A stretch of DNA of 64,000 nucleotides from Paracerasibacillus soli (GCF_034006335.1 NZ_JAWDIQ010000001.1); one strand, 5' to 3'. Positions 18,458-28,135 are shown, numbered from the stretch's first letter. Made by a program: numbers and translations. The notes: generated from the sequence alone by a model not told the origin.

Positions 18458-19357
18458 ATGTTAAACGCAAAGTTTGGAATTGAAATTGAATTCACAGGAA
18501 TCACAAGAGAAAAAGCAGCGAAGGTAGCAGCAAAGTTTCTTGAGGGGAAATACATCGAAGGTGGAACATACTACGATGTAAAGAAAGTGAAAGTTCCAGA
18601 CGGACGGATATGGGAATTTGTTTATGATGGAAGTATTCGGACGCAAGTTAGTCGAAACGGTAGAAGGGTTAATGCAAACAGAGATTATAGCGTTGAGATT
18701 GTAAGCCCAATTCTAACCTACCGAAAAGACATTGACACTTTACAGGAGCTTGTTCGAAGGATACGGAAAGCGGGAGCCTTTACCAATTCATCTTGTGGCA
18801 TTCACATTCACTTAGATGGGAGCCCACATACACCAAGGAGCATACGAAACTTTGTAAACATCATCGCAAGTAGGAACGATTTGTTTTACAAGGCACTAGA
18901 AATCAAGAATGAGAGAATGCGTTATTGCAAACGGATGGATGACATTTTAGTAGAAAAGATGAATCGAAAAAAACCGAAGACGATGCGAGAAATTGAGGAC
19001 ATTTGGTATGAAGGATACAGTGAAAGCAGAAGTAGACACTACCACAACAGTCGATATCATTTTTTAAACCTACACAGCTTTTTTAGAAGAAACCGAACGG
19101 TTGAGTTACGAGGCTTTAACAGCGTTCTTCACGCTGGGAAGATTAGAAGCTTTATCGTTTTATCCTTAGCGATAAACAACCAAGCATTAACACAGAAAAG
19201 TGCTTCATCGAAAAAGCCGCAAGTCGAAAATGAAAAATTCGCCATGCGAACATACCTCAATCGAATCGGATTGATTGGAGAAGAATTTGCAAACTGTAGA
19301 GCGCATTTAACTAAACCTTTATCAGGGTCAGCGGCATGGAGGTTCCGGGTTGGATAA
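18458..19357 (+). CDS. Putative amidoligase (Amidoligase_2, ATP-grasp/GS-like)
   Basis: A complete protein of about 299 residues. The start KFGIEIEFTGI is the glutamine-synthetase-like metal-binding strand of the Amidoligase_2 family (PF12224). The central CGIHIHLDGS and the later VELRGFNSVLHAGKI carry further predicted ATP/Mg ligands. These enzymes are predicted to form amide bonds between a carboxylate and an amine, perhaps adding peptide tags to proteins. The gene is followed by a gamma-glutamylcyclotransferase-like enzyme, a known partner, able to remove such linkages. The last 45 residues form a module shared with the protein at 17480. Substrate unknown. Confidence 0.75.
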   Translation: MLNAKFGIEIEFTGITREKAAKVAAKFLEGKYIEGGTYYDVKKVKVPDGRIWEFVYDGSIRTQVSRNGRRVNANRDYSVEIVSPILTYRKDIDTLQELVRRIRKAGAFTNSSCGIHIHLDGSPHTPRSIRNFVNIIASRNDLFYKALEIKNERMRYCKRMDDILVEKMNRKKPKTMREIEDIWYEGYSESRSRHYHNSRYHFLNLHSFFRRNRTVELRGFNSVLHAGKIRSFIVLSLAINNQALTQKSASSKKPQVENEKFAMRTYLNRIGLIGEEFANCRAHLTKPLSGSAAWRFRVG

Positions 19358-19402
19358 GCCACCCGGAATCATTCTAAAGTAAATTGTGAAAGGATTGACA
19401 TG

Positions 19403-19884
19403 ATGGGTAAATTATATATAGCTTACGGATCAAATTTAAATTTAGAACAAATGGCAAACAGATGTCCAACCGCCAAAGTAATAGGAACAAGTGAAAAAAG
19501 GACTACAAACTCACTTTTAGGGGGCCACACGGTCATGCAGTTGCAACGATTGAACCATGCAAGGGAGAAAGCGTACCAGCCCTTGTGTGGCAGATTACGC
19601 CCAATGACGAAAAGGCACTTGACCGTTATGAAGGATGGCCCCATCTATATAGAAAAGAAATGATGAAAGTTAAAGTCGATAAAAAGAGAGTAAATGCGAT
19701 GGTCTATATTATGAATGAAGGCAGACCACTTGAACAGCCAAGTTGTTATTACTATTCAACTATTTTAGAAGGCTATAACAGTGCGGGGTTTGATGTTGAA
19801 TACTTACGCAGAGCTGTTGAAGATTCTGATGAAAAAGATGCCGCTACTTTAGAAAGCGAATCTAACGGAGAAAAGTTAGAGTAG
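19403..19884 (+). CDS. Gamma-glutamylcyclotransferase (AIG2-like) (frameshifted)
   Basis: Start ATG 19403 (or 19400) follows AAAGGA. One T is missing from a run near 19518; restored, about 160 residues. The N-terminal YIAYGSNLN is the hallmark GGCT substrate-binding loop. The middle section contains the catalytic glutamate in EKALDRYEGWPHLY, followed by the barrel strands around MVYIMNEG. The family cyclises gamma-glutamyl groups to 5-oxoproline and, in phages, pairs with amidoligases. The acidic C-terminal tail after residue 140 is extra. Probably co-transcribed with the amidoligase 45 bases upstream. Confidence 0.75.
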
Positions 19885-19969
19885 CCCGAATAATTATGAT
19901 AAGATATAAACAAAGTTAAATGTTCAGCAAACGGGCCATATTGTTTAAGTAAAATTGGAGTGAAATATA

Positions 19970-20800
19970 ATGGCAACTGTCGACAATATAATTCAAGATA
20001 TAAAAGAGGAACTATATGGACTGCCAGGTGTGGTAGGAATCGTCTTAGGTGGGTCTAGGGCAAGAGGAACTCATAGTCCGGATTCTGATATAGATATTGG
20101 AATTTACTATGATGAATCAAAAGGGTTTAATGCTAATGATATCGAAAAATCAGCATTAAATCTTAATGACGAAAAAAAAGAGCATTTAATCACTTCTTTA
20201 GGGGAATGGGGTGAATGGATAAATGGTGGTGGCTGGTTAGTTGTACAGGGTTACCATGTAGATTTTATTTTTCGTGATATTAAACGAGTTAGTAAGGTTA
20301 TTGATGACTGTTTATCAGGTCTAGTATCCATTCATTATCAAACAGGACACCCTCATGGTTATTTGAATGCCATGTACATGGGGGAATTAGCTATTTGCAA
20401 TGTTTTATCTGACCCTGAAGGCACATTAGGTGAATTAAAAAAGAAAACGGAACCCTATCCCAATAAATTTAGAGAAGCGATGATTCAATACTTTTCTTTT
20501 GAAGCTTCTTTTTCCCTAATGTTTATGGAGACCAATGCTAAGAGAGATGATATTTCATATGTGATGGGTCATTGTTTTCGAAGTATTTCTTGCTTGAATC
20601 AAGTGATCTTTGCGAAAAACAAGGTGTACTGCATCAATGAAAAGAAGGCTGTAGCCATGATTCAAAATTTTCCAATAAAGCCTATAAACTACAAAAAACG
20701 TATTGATGAAATTGTTTCTCTTCTCTCAACAGATAACGATAAGACAAATCAAGCTGTAGAAAACTTAAAAGAATTAATTTCTGAAACCGAAGCGCTATAA
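19970..20800 (+). CDS. Nucleotidyltransferase (Pol-beta/NTase fold), cargo gene
   Basis: A complete protein of about 276 residues. The N-terminus contains the NTase signature LGGSRARGTHSPDSDIDIGIYY (GS-x-DxD), and a third acidic residue is probably in YHVDFIF. This resembles stand-alone nucleotidyltransferases of bacilli, distantly like aminoglycoside or lincosamide adenylyltransferases, but I cannot assign a substrate. It lies between the cyclotransferase and the terminase large subunit, where no phage structural function is expected. It is followed by a small GGGCG-loop hairpin and a terminator. It is probably a moron carried for the host or for defence. Confidence 0.7.
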   Translation: MATVDNIIQDIKEELYGLPGVVGIVLGGSRARGTHSPDSDIDIGIYYDESKGFNANDIEKSALNLNDEKKEHLITSLGEWGEWINGGGWLVVQGYHVDFIFRDIKRVSKVIDDCLSGLVSIHYQTGHPHGYLNAMYMGELAICNVLSDPEGTLGELKKKTEPYPNKFREAMIQYFSFEASFSLMFMETNAKRDDISYVMGHCFRSISCLNQVIFAKNKVYCINEKKAVAMIQNFPIKPINYKKRIDEIVSLLSTDNDKTNQAVENLKELISETEAL

Positions 20801-20847
20801 GTCTTCCGCAATCGGGCGCGATTGTGAAACAATTAAATAGATAACTT

Positions 20848-20876
20848 AAGCTCAGACAGTGATCTGGGCTTTTTTG
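20848..20876 (+). terminator. Terminator after the nucleotidyltransferase
   Basis: AAGCTCAG (20848-20855) pairs with CTGGGCTT (20864-20871), one G-T pair, followed by a T6 run. A further hairpin, CAATCG/CGATTG around GGCG (20809-20824), lies just after the stop codon. Confidence 0.65.
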
Positions 20877-20929
20877 TCGTGCAAAATTTTATAGATGCAT
20901 TTAGTTTTTAAAAATTATTTGCTAAGGAG

Positions 20930-22522
20930 GTGGTGGTAATTAGAAAACTAGGAAATTATAAACCAACTATCTTTAAAGCTGAACAATCATATTATGACAA
21001 AGATGCAGCTGATATGGCGGTTAATTTTATTAATTGTTTAAAGCATACAAAGGGTGAATGGTTCGGAAAGAACTTTGACTTGATAGATTGGCAAGAGCAG
21101 ATTATTCGAGATATATTTGGAACGATGAAGCCGAATGGCTATAGACAATTCAATACTGCTTATATTGAGATTGCAAAGAAACAAGGAAAGTCAGAACTTG
21201 CCGCTGCGGTTGCCTTACTTTTAACATGTGGTGATTTTGAACATGGTGGAGAAGTGTATGGGTGTGCTGCGGATAGGCAACAAGCATCGATTGTATTTGA
21301 CGTTGCAGTCGATATGGTGGAACAATCACCCGCACTAAAAGCTAGATTTAAACCAGTGTTGTCACAAAAACGTTTAATTTATAAACCTTTAGGAAGTTTC
21401 TATCAAGTATTGTCGGCTGAAGCTTATACAAAACATGGGTTGAATGTTCATGGTGTAGTTTTTGATGAGTTACATGCACAGCCGAACCGAAGGCTATACG
21501 ATGTTATGACCCATGGTTGGGGGATGCCAGGAAACAACCACTGTACTTCTTGATCACAACAGCAGGAAATGACCAACACTCGATTTGTTACGAAGTACAT
21601 CAGAAAGCAAAAGATGTACTTGAGGGAAGAAAAATAGATTCTACTTTTTATCCTGTTATATATGGTGCAGAGGAAGATGATGATTGGACAGATCCAAAGT
21701 CTGGAAGAAAGCAAATCCATCACTTGGAATTACAGTTGATATTGAAAAAGTTGAACAAGCATGTGAAAGTGCGAAACAAAACCCAGCTGAGGAAAACTTG
21801 TTTAGACAGTTACGACTGAATCAATGGGTAAAGCAATCTGTCAGATGGATGCCGATGGAAAAATGGGACAGGTGTGGTTTGCCAGTTGACCCTGAAAGTT
21901 TAATCGGTAGAGAGTGCTATGTGGGATTAGACTTATCATCGACAACAGATATTACCGCATTTGTTTTAATTTTCCCACCAGAATATGAAGACGATAATAT
22001 GTTGTTTTGCCTTACTTTTGGATACCAGAAGAAAACATTAGACAGCGTGTGGATAGGGACAGAGTACCTTACGATGTGTGGGAACAACAAGGGCATATGC
22101 AAACAACGGAAGGAAACGTTGTTCACTATGCTTATATTGAAAAATTCATCGAAAAATTAGGGCATAAGTACAACATAAAGGAAATTGCCTTTGACCGTTG
22201 GGGTGCTGTTCAGATGACGCAAAATCTTGAAGGGTTAGGTTTCACAGTAGTTCCTTTCGGGCAGGGATTTAAAGATATGAGTCCTTCATCAAAAGAATTA
22301 ATGAAATTAACATTAGAAGAAAAACTTGCGCATGGTGGACACCCAGTTTTACGTTGGATGATGGATAACATCCATGTACGAACTGATCCTGCTGGAAACA
22401 TTAAACCTGACAAAGAAAAATCAACAGAAAAAATTGATGGTGCGGTGGCAACAATTATGGCACTTGACCGAGCAATAAGAAGAAGCGGAACAAGTGATTC
22501 TGTTTATGATGATGGGGATTGA
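20930..22522 (+). CDS. Terminase large subunit (frameshifted)
   Basis: Three breaks, each a missing G, A or T in a run (about 21520, 21695 and 22018), split a protein of about 530 residues. The ATPase has a KKQGKSELAAA Walker A variant and Walker B VVFDELHAQ. The C-terminal RNase H-like nuclease begins GLDLSSTTDITAFV and ends near EKIDGAVATIMALDRA. It pumps DNA into the prohead and cuts it, with the P27 small subunit. The start is uncertain: AAGGAGG (20924-20930) is followed only by GTG codons and an ATT, so either a rare start is used or another base is missing. Confidence 0.85.
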
Positions 22523-22554
22523 TTGTGTTTTAAAGTTGAGGAGGTGATATTCAT

Positions 22555-23838
22555 ATGCGGTGGTTTACAAATTTATTTAAAGCAAGAGATGAACCACAAA
22601 ACTATTCATTTGGGAGTAATTATAGTTTTTTCTTTGGAAATTCTAGTAGCGGAAAATCCGTTAATGAATTTACAGCAATGCAAATGACTGCAGTATATTC
22701 TTGTGTACGAATATTAGCTGAAGCTGTAGCTGGTTTACCGCTGCACTTATATAAATACACAGATACAGGTGGCAAGGAAAAGGCAATATCCCATACCTTA
22801 TATTTTTTACTTCATGACGAACCAAATCCTGAGATGAGTTCATTTGTGTTTAGAGAAACATTAATGACTCATCTTTTATTATGGGGAAATGCGTATGCGC
22901 AAATTATTCGAAATGGAAAAGGTGAAGTTATTGCACTTTATCCACTTATGCCAAATAAAATGTCAGTCGAAAGAGATGCAAGAGGTAACTTGTATTATTT
23001 ATACACAAAAACATTTGATGAAATGAATGGTTCAGAAAAAACAACTGTTGCATTAAAAGCTGAAGATGTTCTGCACATACCCGGACTTGGTTTTGATGGT
23101 TTAGTTGGATATTCACCTATTGCTATGGCGAAAAATGCAGTAGGTTTGGCAATGGCCACTGAAGAATATGGAGCAAAGTTTTTTGCCAATGGAGCAGCGC
23201 CAGGTGGAGTCTTAGAACATCCAGGAACAATTAAAGATCCACAAAGGGTAAAAGATAGCTGGAATAAAGCTTATCAAGGTTCAAGTAACGCGCATCGAGT
23301 TGCTGTATTAGAAGAAGGCATGAAGTATCAACAAATTGCAATTGCACCTGATCAAGCACAATTTTTAGAAACAAGAAAATTTCAGATTAACGAGATTGCT
23401 CGAATTTTCCGAGTACCACCTCATATGGTCGGTGACTTGGAGAAATCGAGCTTTTCTAATATAGAGCAACAATCGTTGGAATTCGTTAAATATACACTTG
23501 ATCCATGGGTTATTCGGTGGGAACAAGCAATTAGTCGTTCACTGTTTACTAAAAGTGAAAAGAAAGCGTACTTTGTGAAATTTAATGTGGATGGATTGCT
23601 TAGAGGTGATTATGCTTCACGAATGAGTGGCTATGCAACAGCAAGGCAAAATGGCTGGATGAGCGCGAATGATATTCGTGAACTTGAGAACTTAGACCGA
23701 ATACCCGATGAACTCGGAGGAGATTTATATCTAATAAATGGAAATATGACCAAACTCCAAGACGCAGGTGTGTTTGCAAAGAAATATGAAAAGGAGGGAA
23801 CCGAAGATGAAGAAGTTTTGGAATTGGACAAAGAATAA
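22555..23838 (+). CDS. Phage portal protein, HK97 family
   Basis: A complete protein of about 427 residues from ATG 22555 after GGAGG. It has the standard HK97/SPP1-type portal core: YSCVRILAEAVAGLPLHLYK, LLLWGNAYAQIIRNGKGEV, then GYSPIAMAKNAVGLA and the crown/wing segment FQINEIARIFRVPPHMVGDL. The portal forms the dodecameric DNA entry ring at one capsid vertex. It overlaps the following protease gene by about 30 bases. No frameshift is present. Confidence 0.9.
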   Translation: MRWFTNLFKARDEPQNYSFGSNYSFFFGNSSSGKSVNEFTAMQMTAVYSCVRILAEAVAGLPLHLYKYTDTGGKEKAISHTLYFLLHDEPNPEMSSFVFRETLMTHLLLWGNAYAQIIRNGKGEVIALYPLMPNKMSVERDARGNLYYLYTKTFDEMNGSEKTTVALKAEDVLHIPGLGFDGLVGYSPIAMAKNAVGLAMATEEYGAKFFANGAAPGGVLEHPGTIKDPQRVKDSWNKAYQGSSNAHRVAVLEEGMKYQQIAIAPDQAQFLETRKFQINEIARIFRVPPHMVGDLEKSSFSNIEQQSLEFVKYTLDPWVIRWEQAISRSLFTKSEKKAYFVKFNVDGLLRGDYASRMSGYATARQNGWMSANDIRELENLDRIPDELGGDLYLINGNMTKLQDAGVFAKKYEKEGTEDEEVLELDKE

Positions 23839-24490
23839 TGAAACTGATAAACGAACCCTTCATTTATATGGGGCAATAGCCGAGGAAAGTTGGTTTGATG
23901 ATGAAGTCACACCGTCTGCCTTTAGGGAAGAACTCGTGCAAGGCAAAGGCGATATTGAAGTTTGGATTAATTCGCCAGGGGGTGATTGTATTGCAGCTGC
24001 GCAAATTTATAACATGTTAATGGAATATCCAGGTGATGTCACTGTCAAAATTGATGGGATTGCCGCATCAGCAGCATCTGTGATTGCGATGGCAGGCACT
24101 GAAATTCAAATGTCACCAACGTCCCTAATGATGATTCATAATCCATTTACTGTCGCAATTGGTGATAGTGAAGAAATGAAAAAGACAGTGCATATGCTTG
24201 ACGAAGTAAAAGAAAGCATCATTAACGCTTACGAGATTAAAACAAGTTTATCAAGAAATAAACTATCGGAATTAATGGATGCTGAAACGTGGCTCAATGC
24301 ACATAAAGCAATTGAACTAGGATTTGCGGATGTAATTATGTTCGCAAATGGTAAAGATGAAAACCAACCTGAGAACAGCTTTGTTTTCAGTAGACGAGCA
24401 GTAACAAATTCATTAATAAACAAGATACAAAAACCACAAGAAGAACAATCGGTTGATCCGCTTTATGAGCGGCTTAATCTATTGAAATAA
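23807..24490 (+). CDS. ClpP-type head maturation protease
   Basis: Start ATG 23807 follows GGAGGG within the end of the portal gene; about 227 residues, complete. It is an S14 ClpP-like protease: INSPGGDCIAAAQIYNML forms the oxyanion strand, the nucleophilic serine lies in IDGIAASAASVIAMAG, and the histidine in LMMIHNPF. In HK97-like phages this protease sits between portal and capsid and removes the scaffold region of the capsid protein. Here that target would be the first ~105 residues of the next gene. Confidence 0.9.
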   Translation: MKKFWNWTKNNETDKRTLHLYGAIAEESWFDDEVTPSAFREELVQGKGDIEVWINSPGGDCIAAAQIYNMLMEYPGDVTVKIDGIAASAASVIAMAGTEIQMSPTSLMMIHNPFTVAIGDSEEMKKTVHMLDEVKESIINAYEIKTSLSRNKLSELMDAETWLNAHKAIELGFADVIMFANGKDENQPENSFVFSRRAVTNSLINKIQKPQEEQSVDPLYERLNLLK

Positions 24491-24505
24491 TAGGAGGAAA
24501 TTAAT

Positions 24506-25699
24506 ATGAGTAAAATTTTAGAGTTAAGAGAAAAGCGAAATAAAACATGGGAGGCAGCAAAAGCCTTTTTAGATTCAAAGCGTGGAAGTAATGGTCTTAT
24601 TTCTCCAGAAGATGCAGAAGTTTATGACCGAATGGAAGAAGATGTAATTAATTTAGGGAATGAGATTAAACGATTAGAGCGTCAAGAAGCTTTAGAAGCT
24701 CAGCTGAATCTACCAATTAATACTCGAATTGTAGAAGAACCTTCGAAACATGAAAAGGAAAGTAAAACAGGGATAGCTAGTAATGAATATAAACAATCTT
24801 TTTGGAAAGTGATGAAGAGTAAAACACCATCAATAGAAATTGTAAATTCACTTTCAGTTGGGACAGACTCTGAAGGTGGATTTTTAGTTCCAGATGAATT
24901 TGAGCGTACACTTGTCCAAACATTGGAAGAAGAGAACATCTTCCGTAAATTAGCGAAAATTGTAAAAACATCAAGTGGTGATCGTAAGATACCGTTGTTA
25001 CAACGAAAGGCTCCGCGGCATGGCTTGATGAAGGAGAGGAATTGAAGAAAGCGATTCAGTGTTTGGGCAGACTTCAATCGGTGCTTATAAGTTAGGGACG
25101 ATGATTAAAATATCTGATGAATTATTAAACGATAGTGCATTTAATATGGAAAGTTATATTTCAACCGAATTTGCACGAAGAATTGGAGCGAAAGAAGAGG
25201 AAGCTTTTCTTATCGGTGACGGTGTTGGAAAACCAACGGGAATATTTAATGACACAGGTGGTGCTGAAATAGGTGTAACTACGACATCGGCTACAGCAAT
25301 TACAGCTGATGAAATTATCGACTTAGTCTTTTCACTAAAAGCACCATATCGTAAAAACGCTGTATTCATTATGAACGATGCGACAATCAAAGCAATTCGA
25401 AAATTAAAAGATGGTCAAGGACAATATTTATGGCAACCATCATTAACCGCTGGTACGCCAATACACTATTGAATCGACCAGTTTTTACGTCAGCTTATGC
25501 ACCGACACTAGAAAGCGGAGCAAAGTCTATTGCCTTTGGTGACTTCGGATATTATTGGATTGCAGACAGACAAGGTCGTTCATTTAAGCGTTTAAATGAA
25601 CTTTTTGCAACAACAGGACAAGTTGGTTTCTTAGCAAGTCAACGTGTCGATGGAAAGTTAATCTTGCCAGAAGCAATCAAAGTCTTACAACAAAAATAA
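24506..25699 (+). CDS. Major capsid protein, HK97 fold (frameshifted)
   Basis: Start ATG 24506 follows AGGAGG. Breaks near 25012, 25041 and 25461 (mostly missing bases in A runs) divide about 398 residues. Residues 1-105 form a helical, charged delta domain (LELREKRNKTWEAAKAF). The HK97 core begins near SIEIVNSLSVGTDSEGGFLVP and includes FARRIGAKEEEAFLIGDG, NAVFIMNDATIKAIRKLKD and a typical end LILPEAIKVLQQK. The delta domain is probably cleaved by the upstream protease during maturation. Confidence 0.9.
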
Positions 25700-25716
25700 T
25701 AAAGGGGTAGAGTGCG

Positions 25717-25943
25717 ATGGGGTATAACGCTAAAAACTATACAGAACAAGGCGGAGAAAAAACGGTTATTGGCGGGGAACTTGTTATTGAAGAAGGGGCG
25801 AAGGTCACTGGCCTTCCTTCTTCTTCAAATGAAAAATGTCAAATCAATCTGATAGTACAGCAGAAACTATAGAAGACTTAGTTGCGGATTTTAATGCATT
25901 ACTATCGAAATTAAAAACATCTGGTTATATGTCAGAAGAATAA
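25717..25943 (+). CDS. Head fibre-like small protein (frameshifted)
   Basis: Start ATG 25717; one base is missing near 25835. Restored, about 75 residues beginning MGYNAKNYTEQGGEKTVIGG and ending in a coiled segment (ETIEDLVADFNALLSKL). The N-terminal pattern is shared with small proteins called head fibre proteins in Firmicutes phages, located just after the capsid gene as here. Capsid decoration is an inference from that similarity. Confidence 0.55.
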
Positions 25944-25957
25944 AGGTGGCGAAAGTG

Positions 25958-26266
25958 ATGACATTACTAGAAAAAGTAAAGGCTAATTTAATACTCCAAC
26001 ATGATAAAGATGACGCTTTAATAGAAATGTACATCACTGCCGCCATTTCTTATGCAGAGAGTTATCAACATATTAAAGAAGGCACATATTTAGATGAGAA
26101 TATGCCCGCGACAACGGAACAAGCGGTTATCATGTTGGCATCACACTTTTACGAAAGTCGAGATGGCAGTACAGGTGGATTTTTCGCAGATAGCGCACTT
26201 GCTGGAGAGCAAGTTTGGAAAACAGTCAACCTTTTATTAAGGCTAGATAGAGATTGGAAGGTGTAG
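25958..26266 (+). CDS. Head-tail connector (gp6-like)
   Basis: A complete protein of about 102 residues starting at ATG 25958, eight bases after AAAGGTGG. It is an all-helical protein with LEKVKANLILQHDKDDALIEMYITAAISYAE, the standard pattern of the phage gp6-like head-tail connector. It binds under the portal and is followed by the usual adaptor, gp10-like and tail-completion genes. It is complete. Confidence 0.8.
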   Translation: MTLLEKVKANLILQHDKDDALIEMYITAAISYAESYQHIKEGTYLDENMPATTEQAVIMLASHFYESRDGSTGGFFADSALAGEQVWKTVNLLLRLDRDWKV

Positions 26267-26269
26267 TGT

Positions 26270-26605
26270 ATGAGTTTTGGGAAAATGCGTACATTCATCG
26301 ACATTATCACACGTGAAATTGTAAAAGATGAAGAGTCTTTCAGTGAAGAAACCGATAGAATCCTAGCATCTGTGACAGCATACAAAGAAGAACGCTTTGG
26401 TAGTAAGACTTGGGCAAATAGGGCGGCCTTTTCTGAAGCGAATGCGTTATTTCGTTTTAGAAACATTCCCGATTTAACCATTAAACCGAAAATGTTTATT
26501 GTATGTGATGACGGACGGTATGAAATAGTAAGCGTTGATAATGTGAAAAATAGAAATATGTATATCGAGGTTTTAACAAAAAAGGTGGTAGCAGCAGATG
26601 GCTAA
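26270..26605 (+). CDS. Head-tail adaptor / head closure protein
   Basis: A complete 111-residue protein from ATG 26270. A beta-rich protein with the pattern of the phage head-tail joining family (PF05521): an N-terminal strand MRTFIDIITREIVKDEE, then ASVTAYKEERFGSKTW and the closing YEIVSVDNVKNRNMYIEVL. It seals the connector to hold packaged DNA. Its end overlaps the next start. Confidence 0.8.
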   Translation: MSFGKMRTFIDIITREIVKDEESFSEETDRILASVTAYKEERFGSKTWANRAAFSEANALFRFRNIPDLTIKPKMFIVCDDGRYEIVSVDNVKNRNMYIEVLTKKVVAADG

Positions 26606-27028
26606 AGTTAATATTAAAATGCAGAAGAATTCTTGATGAAGATTTCAAGATTGGGAAGTAAAACAGATGAAATCGTTCCGAGGGTTCTAGAAGCAGGGGG
26701 AGAAGTGGTATTAGATAAAATGAAGTCCAATTTAAGTTCGGTAATTGGAAAAGATACAAAACTGCCAAGTAGATCAACTGGTGAGTTGGTATCTGCATTA
26801 GGAGTATCACCTGCCTTAGTTGATCGAAGGGGAAACCATAATGTTAAAGTAGGGTTTAATGAACCGCGTAAAGACGGAGTGAGCAATGCTAAATTAGCAA
26901 ACATCATCGAATATGGAAAATCTGGACAACCTGCAAAGCCATTTTTAAAACCTGCAAGAAGAACATCAAGACAGCCTTGTATGGATGCGATGATTAAAAA
27001 ATTGGAAGAAGAAGTGGAAAGTATATGA
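26598..27028 (+). CDS. HK97 gp10-like tail completion protein (frameshifted)
   Basis: ATG 26598 overlaps the adaptor gene. One base is missing near 26622, after which the frame runs to 27028, about 143 residues. It shows the gp10 family pattern: an N-terminal helical region (PRVLEAGGEVVLDKMKSNL), SRSTGELVSALGVSPA, and the C-terminal IIEYGKSGQPAKPFLKPARR. It lies between the head-tail joining and tail-terminator genes, as in other siphophages. Confidence 0.8.
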
Positions 27029-27372
27029 GTGTACTAGCCGAAGTGACACTAATTGCAGAACAATGTGGTATTCCAGTTGAAACAGGTATCTTTTCTGATA
27101 CTGCCCCTGATTTATATATTGTAATCACACCAATCGTTGAGATGTTTGAATTACATGCGGACAATTTCCCGAAGTACGATGTTCAAGAAGTTAGAGTTTC
27201 ATTGTTTTCAAAAAAGAATTATACATCAATAAAAAATACCTTAGTCCGTACTCTTTTGGGTGCGGACTTTGTTATTACTGACAGAAGATATATCGGACAT
27301 GAAGATGATACAGGTTACCATCATTTAGCTATTGATGTAGCAAAATATTATGAATTTGAAATGGAGGAATGA
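27025..27372 (+). CDS. Tail terminator-like protein
   Basis: A complete protein of about 115 residues whose ATG overlaps the previous stop (ATGA). The mixed alpha/beta protein (LIAEQCGIPVETGIF, YDVQEVRVSLFSKKNY, ADFVITDRRYIGHEDDTGYHH) lies just before the tail tube gene and fits the tail terminator or minor-capsid families by size and position. The family assignment rests mainly on synteny. Confidence 0.6.
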   Translation: MSVLAEVTLIAEQCGIPVETGIFSDTAPDLYIVITPIVEMFELHADNFPKYDVQEVRVSLFSKKNYTSIKNTLVRTLLGADFVITDRRYIGHEDDTGYHHLAIDVAKYYEFEMEE

Positions 27373-27375
27373 TTC

Positions 27376-27777
27376 ATGGCAACTATCGGATTGGATAGGC
27401 TTTATTATGCAAAAATAACAGAAGGAGAAAATGGTGATGAAACTTATGAAACTCCAACTCCTTTAGCAAAGGCGATTAGTGCTGAATTGTCTGTAATTAG
27501 CAGAAGCGACATTATATGCAGATGATGGAGCTGCTGAAGTGATTAAGGAATTTCAAAGCGGAACATTGTCACTTGGTATTGATGATATTGGAGTATCAGC
27601 TGCTAGTGATTTAACTGGTGCAACAATTGACGATAACCATGTCTTAATTTCAACAAGTGAAGATGGCGGGGATCCAGTTGCAATTGGATTTAGAGCGAAA
27701 AAGGCAAATGGAAAATACCGATATTTTTGGCTATACCGAGTGAAGTTTGGTATTCCAGCAACAAACCTTGCAACAAA
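27376..27777 (+). pseudogene. Major tail (tube) protein, 5' part, interrupted
   Basis: Start ATG 27376 after GGAGG; one frame change near 27505. The coding sequence (MATIGLDRLYYAKITEGENG..., then AAEVIKEFQSGTLSLGIDDIG and YFWLYRVKFGIPATNLATK) is the phi13-type major tail protein. It stops matching at 27777, where unrelated chromosomal DNA begins. Its missing end is found 3.6 kb further on at 31367-31559, in the same frame. The tube protein forms the stacked rings of the siphovirus tail, so an interrupted copy would make the phage unable to build tails. Confidence 0.8.
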
Positions 27778-27955
27778 CCCTGATGCACTAATCAAATAAA
27801 ACCATCCAAAACGAGCTACAATAAAATCTTGAATGATAGATGTTACGTGATCCAAGTTACCGTTAGGAAGGATATCCTTCTGGAATAACTCCCCAAATAA
27901 TAAATAAAAGCACTATCCCTAATGAAATTAAAAATACTCTCCATTTTTTTAGCAT
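27778..27955 (-). pseudogene. BCCT-family transporter, N-terminal fragment
   Basis: Read leftwards from ATG 27955 the protein starts MLKKWRVFLISLGIVLLFI, with a first membrane helix followed by WGVIPE. After a frame change near 27870 it continues NLDHVTSIIQDFIVARFGWFYLISASGF, the typical start of a betaine/carnitine/choline transporter. It ends abruptly at the prophage junction, so about 90% of the gene is missing. It is chromosomal, not phage, DNA. Confidence 0.65.
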
Positions 27956-28097
27956 ATTCCAACCCTTTCTATCCTGACGTTTAAAATTTTTTAATCCGGT
28001 TTATCTATAGATAGCTTTCCCTTTTTGATTTTTTATAACGCGTTTCATTAAATTTCGCAAATATGAAGGATGAAAAGCTTATGATAATGACTCTCAA

Positions 28098-28132
28098 TCA
28101 AAAACCGCTTGAACTTGTAGTTCAAACGGTTT
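28098..28132 (-). terminator. Terminator after the DHFR gene
   Basis: On the minus strand AAACCGTTTGAAC pairs with GTTCAAGCGGTTT (28120-28132 with 28102-28114) around a 5-nt loop, followed by T residues. It lies just past the DHFR stop codon. Confidence 0.7.
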
Positions 28133-28135
28133 GCT

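Noticed and set aside
24990..25480. Frame changes in the capsid gene as programmed frameshifting
   Set aside because: No slippery heptamer; each is repaired by one base in a short run and matches the error pattern elsewhere.
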